A stretch of DNA of 32,984 nt from positions 1-32,984 of the forward strand of contig JACRQA010000156.1 in NCBI GenBank assembly GCA_016222915.1. Reading direction: 5' to 3'. Each line of letters opens with the position of its first letter. Within the stretch, counting starts at the first letter, position 1. Below the pieces are notes generated by a model. The model ran no database searches, was not told the origin of the DNA, and worked only from the letters and a program-made list of their open reading frames with translations. This document shows, piece after piece, positions 16,801 through 25,518 of this stretch. Made by a program: the position numbers and the translations under genes. This DNA is from Nitrospirota bacterium. Lineage in GTDB: Bacteria > Nitrospirota > Thermodesulfovibrionia > UBA6902.

Positions 16801-18777
16801 ATGGACCTGAAACCGTCGAATAAATTCTATGTCACCACCCCCATTTATTATGTGAATGATGTGCCGCACATCGGGCATGCATACACAACAATTGCCGCTG
16901 ACATCCTCTCGCGATACAACAGATTACTGGGTAAAGATGTATTCTTCCTGACCGGCACGGATGAGCACGGGCAAAAGGTCGAGAAGGCGGCGCAGGAAAG
17001 AGGCAAGACCCCGAAAGAGCATGCCGACCTGCTGGTGGGCAATTTCAGGTCACTCTGGGTAAAGCTCAATATCTCCAATGACGCCTTCATCCGCACTACC
17101 GACGCTGAGCATATCAAAACAGTGCAGGGACTCATACAGCTTCTCTGGGACAATGGCGAGATAGAGAAACGCCAGTACTCAGGGTGGTACTGCACGCCCG
17201 ATGAAAGGTTCTGGACGGAAAAAGACCTTGTTGACGGGAACTGCCCTGACTGCGGTCGCGCCGTCGAACAAATCCAGGAGGAGAACTATTTTTTCCTGAT
17301 GTCAAAATACCAGGAGAGGCTGATTAAATATATTGATGATAATCCCTCCTATCTTTTGCCTGAGACCCGGAGGAACGAGGTACTCGGCTTTTTAAAGAAC
17401 AACACACTGGGTGACCTTTGCATATCAAGGCCGAAATCAAGACTCGCATGGGGTATCCCTTTTCCCTTTGATGGAAATTTTGTGACCTATGTCTGGTTTG
17501 ACGCGCTGGTGAACTATTTTTCCGCAACGCGTTATCTTGCCCCGCATGCCGAGAGGGCGGGATTAGGTGATTTCTGGTGGCCGGCGGACCACCACCTCGT
17601 AGGCAAGGACATCCTGACCACCCATGCGGTATACTGGTCCACGATGCTCATGGCCCTTAAACTTCCCTTGCCGAACAACATCTTCGCACACGGCTGGTGG
17701 ACGGTTGACGGGAAGAAGATGTCAAAGTCCGTAGGCAATGTCGTAGACCCGAACAAAATGATTGAGAAGTACGGAGCGGACGCCTTCAGGTATTTTCTCT
17801 TCAGGGAAGTGACCTTCGGCCTGGACGGGGATTTCTCCGAAGATGCCCTGATCAAGCGCATCAATACAGAGCTTGCAAATGACCTTGGAAATCTGCTGAG
17901 CAGGTTTATGACTATGGCGGAGAAGTATTTCAGCGGCGCTATTGAGATACCCTCAGGGAGCACAACAGCTCTCAATCCATTTGCAAGGGAATGTATAGAT
18001 GCAATGCTATCCGCAATGAATGATATTCCTCATCGCCACTGGTCAAATTTAAGATTCAATGTCATCCTCGATCACATATGGGAAATTATAAGAGCCGGTA
18101 ATAATCATATCGCCCAGAAGGAACCATGGAAGCTCGCCAAAACAGATATTAAAGAACTGAAAGATGTTATGTTCAATCTCTGGAATGCGCTCAGGCTCAC
18201 TGCCGTTTCGCTATATTCTTTTATGCCTGAAACGTCGGAGAAGATGTGGAAGCAGTTGGGATTAAAATCATTGGTTGTCGAGACAAAACTGAGTTTGCCG
18301 GAGGGTGACGACAAATATCCAGGCATTTATGAATGGGATTGGAAACCGGATTATGAAATTAAGGTATTAAAGGGAGAACAGTTGTTCCCGAGGATTGATT
18401 TGACAAAGGAAATTATAAAAGAAAAGGAACCTCAACCGATGACATCAGAAGATAGCCTGATAGCAATAGATGATTTTGCAAAGGTCAAATTGAAGATCGG
18501 CAAGATACTCCAGGCCGAGCGCGTGCCGAAATCAAAGAAGTTGATAAAGCTCCAGGTTGATACCGGCGAGCAAAGGCAGATCGTAGCGGGGATAGGTCAT
18601 GCTTATGCCCCGGAGGAACTTGTCGGCAAACGAATCGCGGTTGTGACCAATTTACAACCTGCCAAACTTATGGGGGTTGAATCAAATGGCATGCTGTTGG
18701 CCGCCACAGACAACGAAGGCGTGTTGTCGATACTGACCCCGGAACGGGACGTGAAAGAAGGGGCTGTTATAAAATGA
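16801..18777 (+). CDS. metG: Methionine--tRNA ligase with C-terminal tRNA-binding domain
   Basis: 'FYVTTPIYYVNDVPHIGHAYTTIAADILSRYNRLLGKDVFFLTGTDEHG', 'KMSKSVGNVVDP', C-terminal 'DFAKVKLKIGKILQAERVPKSKKLIKLQVDTG'. Confidence 0.98.
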   Translation: MDLKPSNKFYVTTPIYYVNDVPHIGHAYTTIAADILSRYNRLLGKDVFFLTGTDEHGQKVEKAAQERGKTPKEHADLLVGNFRSLWVKLNISNDAFIRTTDAEHIKTVQGLIQLLWDNGEIEKRQYSGWYCTPDERFWTEKDLVDGNCPDCGRAVEQIQEENYFFLMSKYQERLIKYIDDNPSYLLPETRRNEVLGFLKNNTLGDLCISRPKSRLAWGIPFPFDGNFVTYVWFDALVNYFSATRYLAPHAERAGLGDFWWPADHHLVGKDILTTHAVYWSTMLMALKLPLPNNIFAHGWWTVDGKKMSKSVGNVVDPNKMIEKYGADAFRYFLFREVTFGLDGDFSEDALIKRINTELANDLGNLLSRFMTMAEKYFSGAIEIPSGSTTALNPFARECIDAMLSAMNDIPHRHWSNLRFNVILDHIWEIIRAGNNHIAQKEPWKLAKTDIKELKDVMFNLWNALRLTAVSLYSFMPETSEKMWKQLGLKSLVVETKLSLPEGDDKYPGIYEWDWKPDYEIKVLKGEQLFPRIDLTKEIIKEKEPQPMTSEDSLIAIDDFAKVKLKIGKILQAERVPKSKKLIKLQVDTGEQRQIVAGIGHAYAPEELVGKRIAVVTNLQPAKLMGVESNGMLLAATDNEGVLSILTPERDVKEGAVIK

Positions 18778-19220
18778 GCGCTAAGATCATCTCCATCAAC
18801 ATAAGCCCCAAAAAAGGGATGAGAAAGAAGGCCGTAGATTCCGCTGTCCTGAAGGACAACTTTGGAATAGAAAATGACGCTCACGCCTCGGATAAATGGC
18901 ACAGGCAGGTAAGCCTTCTGGCCATTGAAAGCATAAAGAAAATGCAGGACAAGGGATTGAAAGTCGGTCCCGGTGACTTTGCGGAAAACATCACGACCGA
19001 GGGTGTTGATCTGCCCATACTTCCTATCGGGACAAAGATGATAATAGGTAAGGACATTGAAGTTGAAGTCAGCCAGATCGGCAAGCTGTGCCATTCCCGT
19101 TGCGCCATATTTGAGCAGGCCGGGGATTGCGTAATGCCGAGAGAAGGTATTTTTGTTAAAGTGCTTAAAGGCGGTGTAATCAAAACAGGAGACGAGATCA
19201 AGGTGGTAGGGGCGGGGTAA
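18774..19220 (+). CDS. MOSC domain-containing protein
   Basis: 'GIENDAHASDKWHRQVSLLAIESIKKM', 'GDFAENITTEGVDLPILPIGTKMIIG', 'CHSRCAIFEQAGDCVMPREGIFVKVLKGG'. Confidence 0.92.
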   Translation: MSAKIISINISPKKGMRKKAVDSAVLKDNFGIENDAHASDKWHRQVSLLAIESIKKMQDKGLKVGPGDFAENITTEGVDLPILPIGTKMIIGKDIEVEVSQIGKLCHSRCAIFEQAGDCVMPREGIFVKVLKGGVIKTGDEIKVVGAG

Positions 19221-19233
19221 TCGCGCCCTTACG
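19207..19233. repeat. Diverged palindromic repeat supplying the end of the MOSC gene
   Basis: GTAGGGGCGGGGTAATCGCGCCCTTAC; encodes terminal VGAG-stop. Confidence 0.6.
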
Positions 19234-19247
19234 TTGCATGCGATAAA

Positions 19248-19766
19248 ATGATCAAAGTTGCGGTCCTTACATTAAGCGATAAAGGCTCAAAAGGCCAGCG
19301 TGAAGACACAAGCGGTCCCGCTATTGAGAAGCTTGTAAAAAAGATAGGCGCTGAAGCCGTCAGTTACGACATCCTTCCGGATGAGAAGGGCCTGATTAAA
19401 AAGAAACTCATTTCACTCTGTAAAAAAGCTGACCTCATTCTCACTACAGGCGGCACCGGAGTTTCTTCGAGAGATGTAACACCTGACGCAACGAAAGAAG
19501 TTATTCAGTACGAAATCCCCGGCATCGCCGAAGCCATGCGCGCCGCAAGCCTGAAAAAAACACCCTATGCGATGATATCGCGGGCGGTAGCAGGGGTCAG
19601 GGGTGAGACTTTGATCATCAATCTCCCAGGCAGTCCCAAAGCTGTAAAAGAGAACCTTTCCGTAGTTATCCCGGTCCTTCGGCATACTATTGAAAAGCTC
19701 CAGGGAAGCACGGCGGATTGCGCATTTCAAAAAGATAAGGACAAGAAATCAAGATGTCACAAATAG
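19248..19766 (+). CDS. MogA/MoaB family molybdenum cofactor biosynthesis protein
   Basis: 'VAVLTLSDKGSKGQREDTSGPAIEKLVKK', 'LILTTGGTGVSSRDVTPDAT', 'LIINLPGSPKAVKENL'. Confidence 0.95.
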   Translation: MIKVAVLTLSDKGSKGQREDTSGPAIEKLVKKIGAEAVSYDILPDEKGLIKKKLISLCKKADLILTTGGTGVSSRDVTPDATKEVIQYEIPGIAEAMRAASLKKTPYAMISRAVAGVRGETLIINLPGSPKAVKENLSVVIPVLRHTIEKLQGSTADCAFQKDKDKKSRCHK

Positions 19767-20485
19767 GCTACATCACAGCTTTCCTGGGAGGCCTGCTCTC
19801 ATTTCTTTCCCCGTGCGTACTGCCGCTTATCCCGTCTTATGTCTCCTTCATAACAGGGATATCTTTTGATGACTTCAAGCACGGCGACAAGGCAAGGATA
19901 AGAAGGCTCACGTTAATCAATTCCTTTGCCTTTGTCTTTGGGTTCTCAACGGTATTTGTACTTCTTGGGGTATCTTCCTCTTACATCGGGAGATTATTCT
20001 CGGTCTATTACGATCACATAAGAATAATCGGCGGGATAATAATTATAGTGTTCGGACTTTATGTGATGGGGGTTTTGAAGCTTAATTTCCTGGCGTCAGA
20101 CAAGAGGGTCCACCTTCATTCCAAACCCAGGGGGCATTTCGGTTCTTTTGTCGTAGGCCTGACCTTCGGGGCCGGCTGGACCCCCTGTATCGGTCCTATT
20201 CTCGGCTCAATCCTCCTCATTGCCAGCACAACCGGCTCTGCCATGCAGGGGTTTAAGCTCCTGCTTGTTTACTCCCTCGGGCTTGCCATCCCTTTTATGG
20301 CAACTTCACTTGCTATTAACTCATTTCTGAGCCATTACAGCTCGGTCCAGAAATATATGAGAATAATAATGGTCCTGAGCGGACTCCTGCTCATGGGTTT
20401 TGGAGTGATTTTGTTGACCGACAAGGTACACTTGCTGCTGAGCATTGCCCCGGATTTAGGGGTGGAGGATTTGGTCACTCATTAG
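19754..20485 (+). CDS. ccdA: CcdA-type cytochrome c biogenesis / thiol-disulfide transmembrane protein
   Basis: 'AFLGGLLSFLSPCVLPLIPSYVSFITGIS', 'GLTFGAGWTPCIGPILGSIL', multiple TM helices. Confidence 0.95.
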   Translation: MSQIGYITAFLGGLLSFLSPCVLPLIPSYVSFITGISFDDFKHGDKARIRRLTLINSFAFVFGFSTVFVLLGVSSSYIGRLFSVYYDHIRIIGGIIIIVFGLYVMGVLKLNFLASDKRVHLHSKPRGHFGSFVVGLTFGAGWTPCIGPILGSILLIASTTGSAMQGFKLLLVYSLGLAIPFMATSLAINSFLSHYSSVQKYMRIIMVLSGLLLMGFGVILLTDKVHLLLSIAPDLGVEDLVTH

Positions 20486-20512
20486 GACCGGGGGAGAAAC
20501 AACTCCTCACCA

Positions 20513-21925
20513 TTACCCCCGCCCAAAATCATCATCATATCGCACAATATCATCTTCCTCAAGATAAGGCCCGATCTGGACTTCGATTAAGTGAAGCGGC
20601 ACCTTGCCGGGGTTTTCAAGGCGGTGGCGTGTGGTCTTGGGCACATAGGTAGACTGGTTTTCTTCCAGGAAGATCACCTGGTCGCCGTTAACGATCTTTG
20701 CTGTGCCATGGACCACTATCCAATGTTCGCTCCTGTGGTGGTGCATCTGCATGGACAGTTTGGCGCCCGGATATACGACGATCCTTTTAATCTTTGTGTT
20801 TCCGTTTTCCTCCAGGATCGTATACGTTCCCCATGGACGATATACTTTTAAATGCGCCTTGCACTCTTTTCGTCCCTGTTTCTTAAGATCATTGACTATC
20901 GACTTGACGTTTTTGCTGTTGTGTAGGCCCGAAACGAATACGGTATCCGGTGTTTCGACTATGACTATTTCTTTAAGATCATTTGCCACGATAAGCCTGT
21001 TGTCGGCCCTTATGAAGCAGTCACGTGTCTCCTGGAGAATGACGTCTCCTTCCACTACATTATTAAAATCGCCTTTTGGCAGGAAATCATAGAGAGACTT
21101 CCAGGAGCCTATATCGCTCCATCCGAAATCGGAAGGGAGCACCACCCCCTTCTTCGTCTTCTCCATTATGGCGTAATCAATCGATATATCGGGCAGTTCA
21201 CAATATTGCGCTGCTGAAATTTTGGGACCGGCGGAGACAATCTTTTGCATCTTTTTAAGCATCGCCGGCTCGTACTTCCTGAATTCACTGATCATCACCG
21301 AGGCCTTGAAGGCAAACATCCCGCTGTTCCAGAAAAAGTTCCCGGCCTTGATATACTTTGCAGCGGTCTTTTCATCGGGCTTCTCTACAAACCGTTTGAC
21401 TTCAAAGGCGTCTTTGTCTGCGGGCTTGCCCCCTTCAATATATCCATAGCCCGTTTCGGGGGCGTCCGGTTTTATGCCGAAGGTCACTATATAATTCTTT
21501 TGGGCAAGAGCGACGGCTTTCTTTAAACGCTCACGAAACCGCTCCGCATCCCGGATAACATGATCGGATGGAAATACCAGCAGCACGGCGTCCTTTTCCT
21601 TTTTCAAAATATTCATCACGGCAAGCAATATGGCAGGGGCGGTGTTTCGTCCGCAGGGCTCACTGATTATCTTGCCGGCTGCCGGCACATTGATTTCATC
21701 GAGGTGTCTTGCTATCTCATAGAAATGCTCTTCACCGCATACGATTCTTACGTTGGCCGCATCAAGCTCCGGAAGCAGTCTTTTGATAGTGGCCTGGACC
21801 AGTGAATCAGCCCCGACGAAATTGACAAGCTGCTTCGGGTAAAGCTCTCTGGAAATCGGCCAAAGCCTCGAGCCTGTCCCGCCCGCAAGTAACACGGAAT
21901 ATACTTCTGTCCCCTGTTTCGGCAT
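20513..21925 (-). CDS. manC: Mannose-1-phosphate guanylyltransferase/mannose-6-phosphate isomerase
   Basis: 'SVLLAGGTGSRLWPISRELYPKQLV', 'VFPSDHVI', C-terminal cupin 'RPWGTYTILEENGNTKIKRIVVYPGAKLSMQMHHHRSEHWIVV'. Confidence 0.96.
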   Translation of the reverse strand: MPKQGTEVYSVLLAGGTGSRLWPISRELYPKQLVNFVGADSLVQATIKRLLPELDAANVRIVCGEEHFYEIARHLDEINVPAAGKIISEPCGRNTAPAILLAVMNILKKEKDAVLLVFPSDHVIRDAERFRERLKKAVALAQKNYIVTFGIKPDAPETGYGYIEGGKPADKDAFEVKRFVEKPDEKTAAKYIKAGNFFWNSGMFAFKASVMISEFRKYEPAMLKKMQKIVSAGPKISAAQYCELPDISIDYAIMEKTKKGVVLPSDFGWSDIGSWKSLYDFLPKGDFNNVVEGDVILQETRDCFIRADNRLIVANDLKEIVIVETPDTVFVSGLHNSKNVKSIVNDLKKQGRKECKAHLKVYRPWGTYTILEENGNTKIKRIVVYPGAKLSMQMHHHRSEHWIVVHGTAKIVNGDQVIFLEENQSTYVPKTTRHRLENPGKVPLHLIEVQIGPYLEEDDIVRYDDDFGRG

Positions 21926-21991
21926 TTATAGGTCCCTCTTCATTTGGAATTATATTTAAGATTGATGCATTCTAATTCAGGTAATGGTCAT

Positions 21992-22039
21992 GAAGGGCAT
22001 AAAAATTTCGGTCTGTTATCCGGAATTCTTATGCCCTTC
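21992..22039. repeat. 48-bp hairpin, 20-bp arms (18/20 paired)
   Basis: GAAGGGCATAAAAATTTCGG TCTGTTAT CCGGAATTCTTATGCCCTTC. Confidence 0.8.
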
Positions 22040-22174
22040 GTGTTTTCGTATTATAGTAATACAGAATCCGGAAGGTCAATAAACGGAATAGTAAAGCATA
22101 CCCGATTGAATCATCAATCAGGGGGTTTCATCGGGACTATTACGATAAATGAAAATCCGGGGAAGAATTTCGGG

Positions 22175-22471
22175 TCACCCCTCAAAGTCATTCCAGCAAT
22201 CGGCATTCTCTATATTCAAATCCAGTATTCTCAGCAACTGATGCTCTGACGATGTGCCGTCTTTACTCAGACTCTCCAGGAAATTCCTCGGAAATTCTAT
22301 CATGCACATCTTGTCCTTTTTTATCAGTTGGAACCTGAAGATACGTGAATTAAAGAAATAGTATACCCGATATATAATAATCGTATTATCAATCGCTTTT
22401 ATCTTTTCTTCAATAATGTTGAACGAAGGTACGTCTTTTTCTTCTACCACAGGGTCGTCCGGATCATCCAT
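22175..22471 (-). CDS. Hypothetical protein (98 aa)
   Basis: Open frame 'MDDPDDPVVEEKDVPSFNIIEEKIKAIDNTIIIYRVYYFF...' with upstream 'GGAGTAAAT'; no family recognised. Confidence 0.5.
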   Translation of the reverse strand: MDDPDDPVVEEKDVPSFNIIEEKIKAIDNTIIIYRVYYFFNSRIFRFQLIKKDKMCMIEFPRNFLESLSKDGTSSEHQLLRILDLNIENADCWNDFEG

Positions 22472-22662
22472 ATTTACTCCTATTGGCCGGCACCGGCCAG
22501 CCGTTTGTTAAGGTAAGATAATTGTACAGGTATTTAATCCATTTGTCACCAAAAAAATAGCGACCAGTATTTTACCTGACCGGCGCGTCTGTTGTAAATA
22601 AACCGGGCATTATGTTACCCTTTGAAAGCCATAAATTCCCATATCTATGAGGAGATATAGCC

Positions 22663-23295
22663 TTGTCAGAGCAGGTTTTAGTCATTCAAAACAACCTCTT
22701 AACCAATCATATCCCAAGTAAAACAGGCTGTCTGATTACGGTACAGAAAGAGCAGATATTTGATAACATACTGGTAAATCAGGGGTTTATGCCGAGAGAC
22801 GAAGCTGAATATGACCTGGAGCACAAACAGGTCATCCCATATGTAATTATTCGTAACGGGAATAATTATCTCCTTTTGAAAAGATTGACCGGCCAAACCG
22901 AGAAGAGGCTCCACAATAAGTACTCTCTCGGTATCGGCGGACATATTAATCCCGACGCCTCAATGAGCGGAGAGAATATCGTGCTCACGGGATTACATAA
23001 AGAACTCAATGAGGAAGTATCGGTTGATGACCCTGCTGACCTGAATTTTATAGGGATAATAAATGATGAAAGCAACAGCGTCAGCAAAGTGCATTTGGGA
23101 CTGCTGTTTGAGCTTCAGGCAAAATCCCCTGGATACCGTGTATTGGAAACAGAGAAAATGTCCGCCCAGTGGGTGAACGAGGAGAAATTAAGGGAAGTCT
23201 ACGATGGACTGGAAACCTGGTCGCAGATTGTATTTGATCAATATATCATGAAAGCTAATTATGGAACCCAGAGACCGCATAATCCTTGCCCTTGA
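22663..23295 (+). CDS. NUDIX-like hydrolase domain protein
   Basis: TTG start with GGAGAT RBS; 'NKYSLGIGGHINPDASMSGENIVLTGLHKELNEEVSV' Nudix-box-like. Confidence 0.75.
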   Translation: MSEQVLVIQNNLLTNHIPSKTGCLITVQKEQIFDNILVNQGFMPRDEAEYDLEHKQVIPYVIIRNGNNYLLLKRLTGQTEKRLHNKYSLGIGGHINPDASMSGENIVLTGLHKELNEEVSVDDPADLNFIGIINDESNSVSKVHLGLLFELQAKSPGYRVLETEKMSAQWVNEEKLREVYDGLETWSQIVFDQYIMKANYGTQRPHNPCP

Positions 23296-23980
23296 CGTGT
23301 CTGAGTATGAAGACGCCATTGAAATCGTCAGGAAGTTCAAGGGTCATATAGACACTTTCAAAATCGGCTCTGAGCTTTTTACCTCTGTCGGCCCACGGAT
23401 CGTTAAAGAAATCCATTTGATGGGGAAGAAGGTGTTTCTTGACCTGAAGTTTCACGATATTCCAAATACAGTCGCCAAATCAGCTCTGGCAGCTGCAAAT
23501 CTTGGTGTGTTTATGTTTAATGTACATACCCTTGGGGGCCTTGCAATGATGAAGCATACTGCTGAAACTCTCAACAGATTTTGCCTTGAACAAAATATGG
23601 ACAGGCCTAGGCTTATCGGAGTGACAATACTGACCAGTATAAACCAGGAAGCGCTCCGGGATGAACTCAGTGTCCCTGTGCATATGAATACACAGGTCAA
23701 GCATCTTGCCGGACTGGCGCAGAGGGCGGGACTGGACGGGGTGGTAGCTTCTCCACAGGACGCGGAGATGATCCGGTCGCGTTTCGGCAAGGGGTTTCTG
23801 ATAGTCACCCCCGGGATCAGGCCTTCATGGTCTGAAATGGATGATCAGAAGCGGGCCATGACCCCAAGAAAGGCCATCCAGCAGGGGGCCGATTATCTTG
23901 TAATCGGAAGGGCCATTACATCCCAGCCTGATCCAATCGGCGCTTTGAGAAGAATTGAAGAAGAGATAGCCGATCTTTAA
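23261..23980 (+). CDS. pyrF: Orotidine-5'-phosphate decarboxylase
   Basis: 'RIILALDVSEYEDAIEIVRKF', 'FLDLKFHDIPNTVAKSALAAANLGVFMFNVHTLGG', 'IVTPGIRPSW', 'YLVIGRAIT'; overlaps upstream ORF. Confidence 0.97.
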   Translation: MEPRDRIILALDVSEYEDAIEIVRKFKGHIDTFKIGSELFTSVGPRIVKEIHLMGKKVFLDLKFHDIPNTVAKSALAAANLGVFMFNVHTLGGLAMMKHTAETLNRFCLEQNMDRPRLIGVTILTSINQEALRDELSVPVHMNTQVKHLAGLAQRAGLDGVVASPQDAEMIRSRFGKGFLIVTPGIRPSWSEMDDQKRAMTPRKAIQQGADYLVIGRAITSQPDPIGALRRIEEEIADL

Positions 23981-24030
23981 TTTAATCGGGAGCGGACCTC
24001 GTACCATGCCAATGAAAATTCCAAAACCCA

Positions 24031-25518
24031 ATGCTTAATTTCTCCCCATCCAGAATTGAATTCGCAACAAGAGCGAGTAGCGGCAATATTTCCCCTGTCT
24101 ACACGGAATTGCCTTTCTCATCACCGCAACGGATTTACGAGCAACTAGATGCCCCATTCAGTGTCCTCCTTGAGAGCATTAAAGGTCCGGAGAAAATCGC
24201 CAGATACTCTTTTATCGGGACAGGACCGTTTCTAGTTTTCAAGGCAAAGGACGGGAAGGTTGAAGTAAGCTGTAAAGGCAGGGAGACCGAATATTCCACA
24301 CACCCTCTTAGAAAACTGAAAGACCTGATGGACCGTTACAGGAGCAATGCGCCTGAAGACCTCCCTCCATTTGCCGGAGGAGCAGCCGGGATGATCAGCT
24401 ATGATTTTGTCCACTATTTTGAAAAACTGCCGAAGACCGCCATTGATGACCTTAATATCCCGGACGCGCATTTTATGATGTTTGATACCATCATTGCCTT
24501 TGACCATAAGCTCAGTAAGACATATATCCTGTCTTGTCCTGCCGCCGCTGAACTTGTCACCGGGTCCGTTTCAAATATAGATGACTGGGGTCTTTATTAT
24601 GATAAGGCCTGTGAAAAAATCAGCAGTCTTCACAAAAAGATTCTATTCGGAACAGCGAAGGATAGTATAGCCGGAGGCAAACTGAACACCTCGATTGAAA
24701 TCCGGCACGAGATGGGGAAAAAGAATTACATGGACATAGTCAAGCGGGCAAAGGAATACATAAAGGCAGGGGACATATTCCAGGCAAACCTTTCACAGAG
24801 GGTATCAGCGCACATAGGAGATGTGAAGCCCTGGCAGATATACAAAGTCTTAAGCGGGATTAATCCGTCCCCGTTTGCCGGATATATGAATATTGGAGAT
24901 TACAGCATCGCAAGCTCATCTCCTGAGAGGCTGGTAAGGGTCACCGGCAATATCGTAGAAACAAGACCGATTGCAGGGACACGACCGAGGGGAGAGAACG
25001 CCGAGGGCGACATGCGCATGAAGACCGACCTCTTGCTGAATGAGAAAGAAAGAGCGGAACATCTCATGCTGATTGACCTTGAGCGGAACGACCTGGGCAA
25101 GATTTCGGATTACAGCACAGTAGAAGTTGATGAGCTTATGATTACGGAAGAATATTCCCATGTCATCCATATTGTTTCAAACATTAGGGGTGTTCTGGCA
25201 AAAGGCAGGGATTGCTTTGATGCCATAAAGGCCACATTCCCCGGGGGCACAATAACGGGGGTACCCAAAGTACGGTGCATGGAAATCATTGACGAGCTTG
25301 AACCGGTTGTTCGGGGGCCCTACACCGGCTCTATCGGGTATATAAGCTTCACCGGCGATATGGACCTGAACATAATCATAAGGACGTTTGTGATAAAGGA
25401 CAATGTCGCCTATGTACAGGCAGGCGCGGGCATAGTGGCTGATTCAGACCCGGAGAGGGAGTATTATGAGACGCTGAAAAAGGCGGAGGCACTGATAAAG
25501 ACGCTGGAAGTCCTTTAA
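24031..25518 (+). CDS. trpE: Anthranilate synthase component I (TrpE-type 'PIAGTRPRG')
   Basis: 'FQANLSQRVSAHI', 'SSSPERLVRVTGNIVETRPIAGTRPRGENAEGD', 'LMLIDLERNDLGKI', 'FPGGTITGVPKVRCMEIIDELEPVVRGPYTGSIGYI'. PIAGT rather than PIKGT favours TrpE over PabB. Confidence 0.92.
   Translation: MLNFSPSRIEFATRASSGNISPVYTELPFSSPQRIYEQLDAPFSVLLESIKGPEKIARYSFIGTGPFLVFKAKDGKVEVSCKGRETEYSTHPLRKLKDLMDRYRSNAPEDLPPFAGGAAGMISYDFVHYFEKLPKTAIDDLNIPDAHFMMFDTIIAFDHKLSKTYILSCPAAAELVTGSVSNIDDWGLYYDKACEKISSLHKKILFGTAKDSIAGGKLNTSIEIRHEMGKKNYMDIVKRAKEYIKAGDIFQANLSQRVSAHIGDVKPWQIYKVLSGINPSPFAGYMNIGDYSIASSSPERLVRVTGNIVETRPIAGTRPRGENAEGDMRMKTDLLLNEKERAEHLMLIDLERNDLGKISDYSTVEVDELMITEEYSHVIHIVSNIRGVLAKGRDCFDAIKATFPGGTITGVPKVRCMEIIDELEPVVRGPYTGSIGYISFTGDMDLNIIIRTFVIKDNVAYVQAGAGIVADSDPEREYYETLKKAEALIKTLEVL

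Noticed and set aside
21944-22249. 101-aa plus-strand ORF in the manC upstream region
   Set aside because: It crosses the hairpin region, has no recognisable domain, and is more likely non-coding.
24031-25518. pabB rather than trpE
   Set aside because: The 'PIAGTRPRG' motif favours anthranilate synthase; PabB usually has PIKGT. Absence of an adjacent trpG leaves some doubt.
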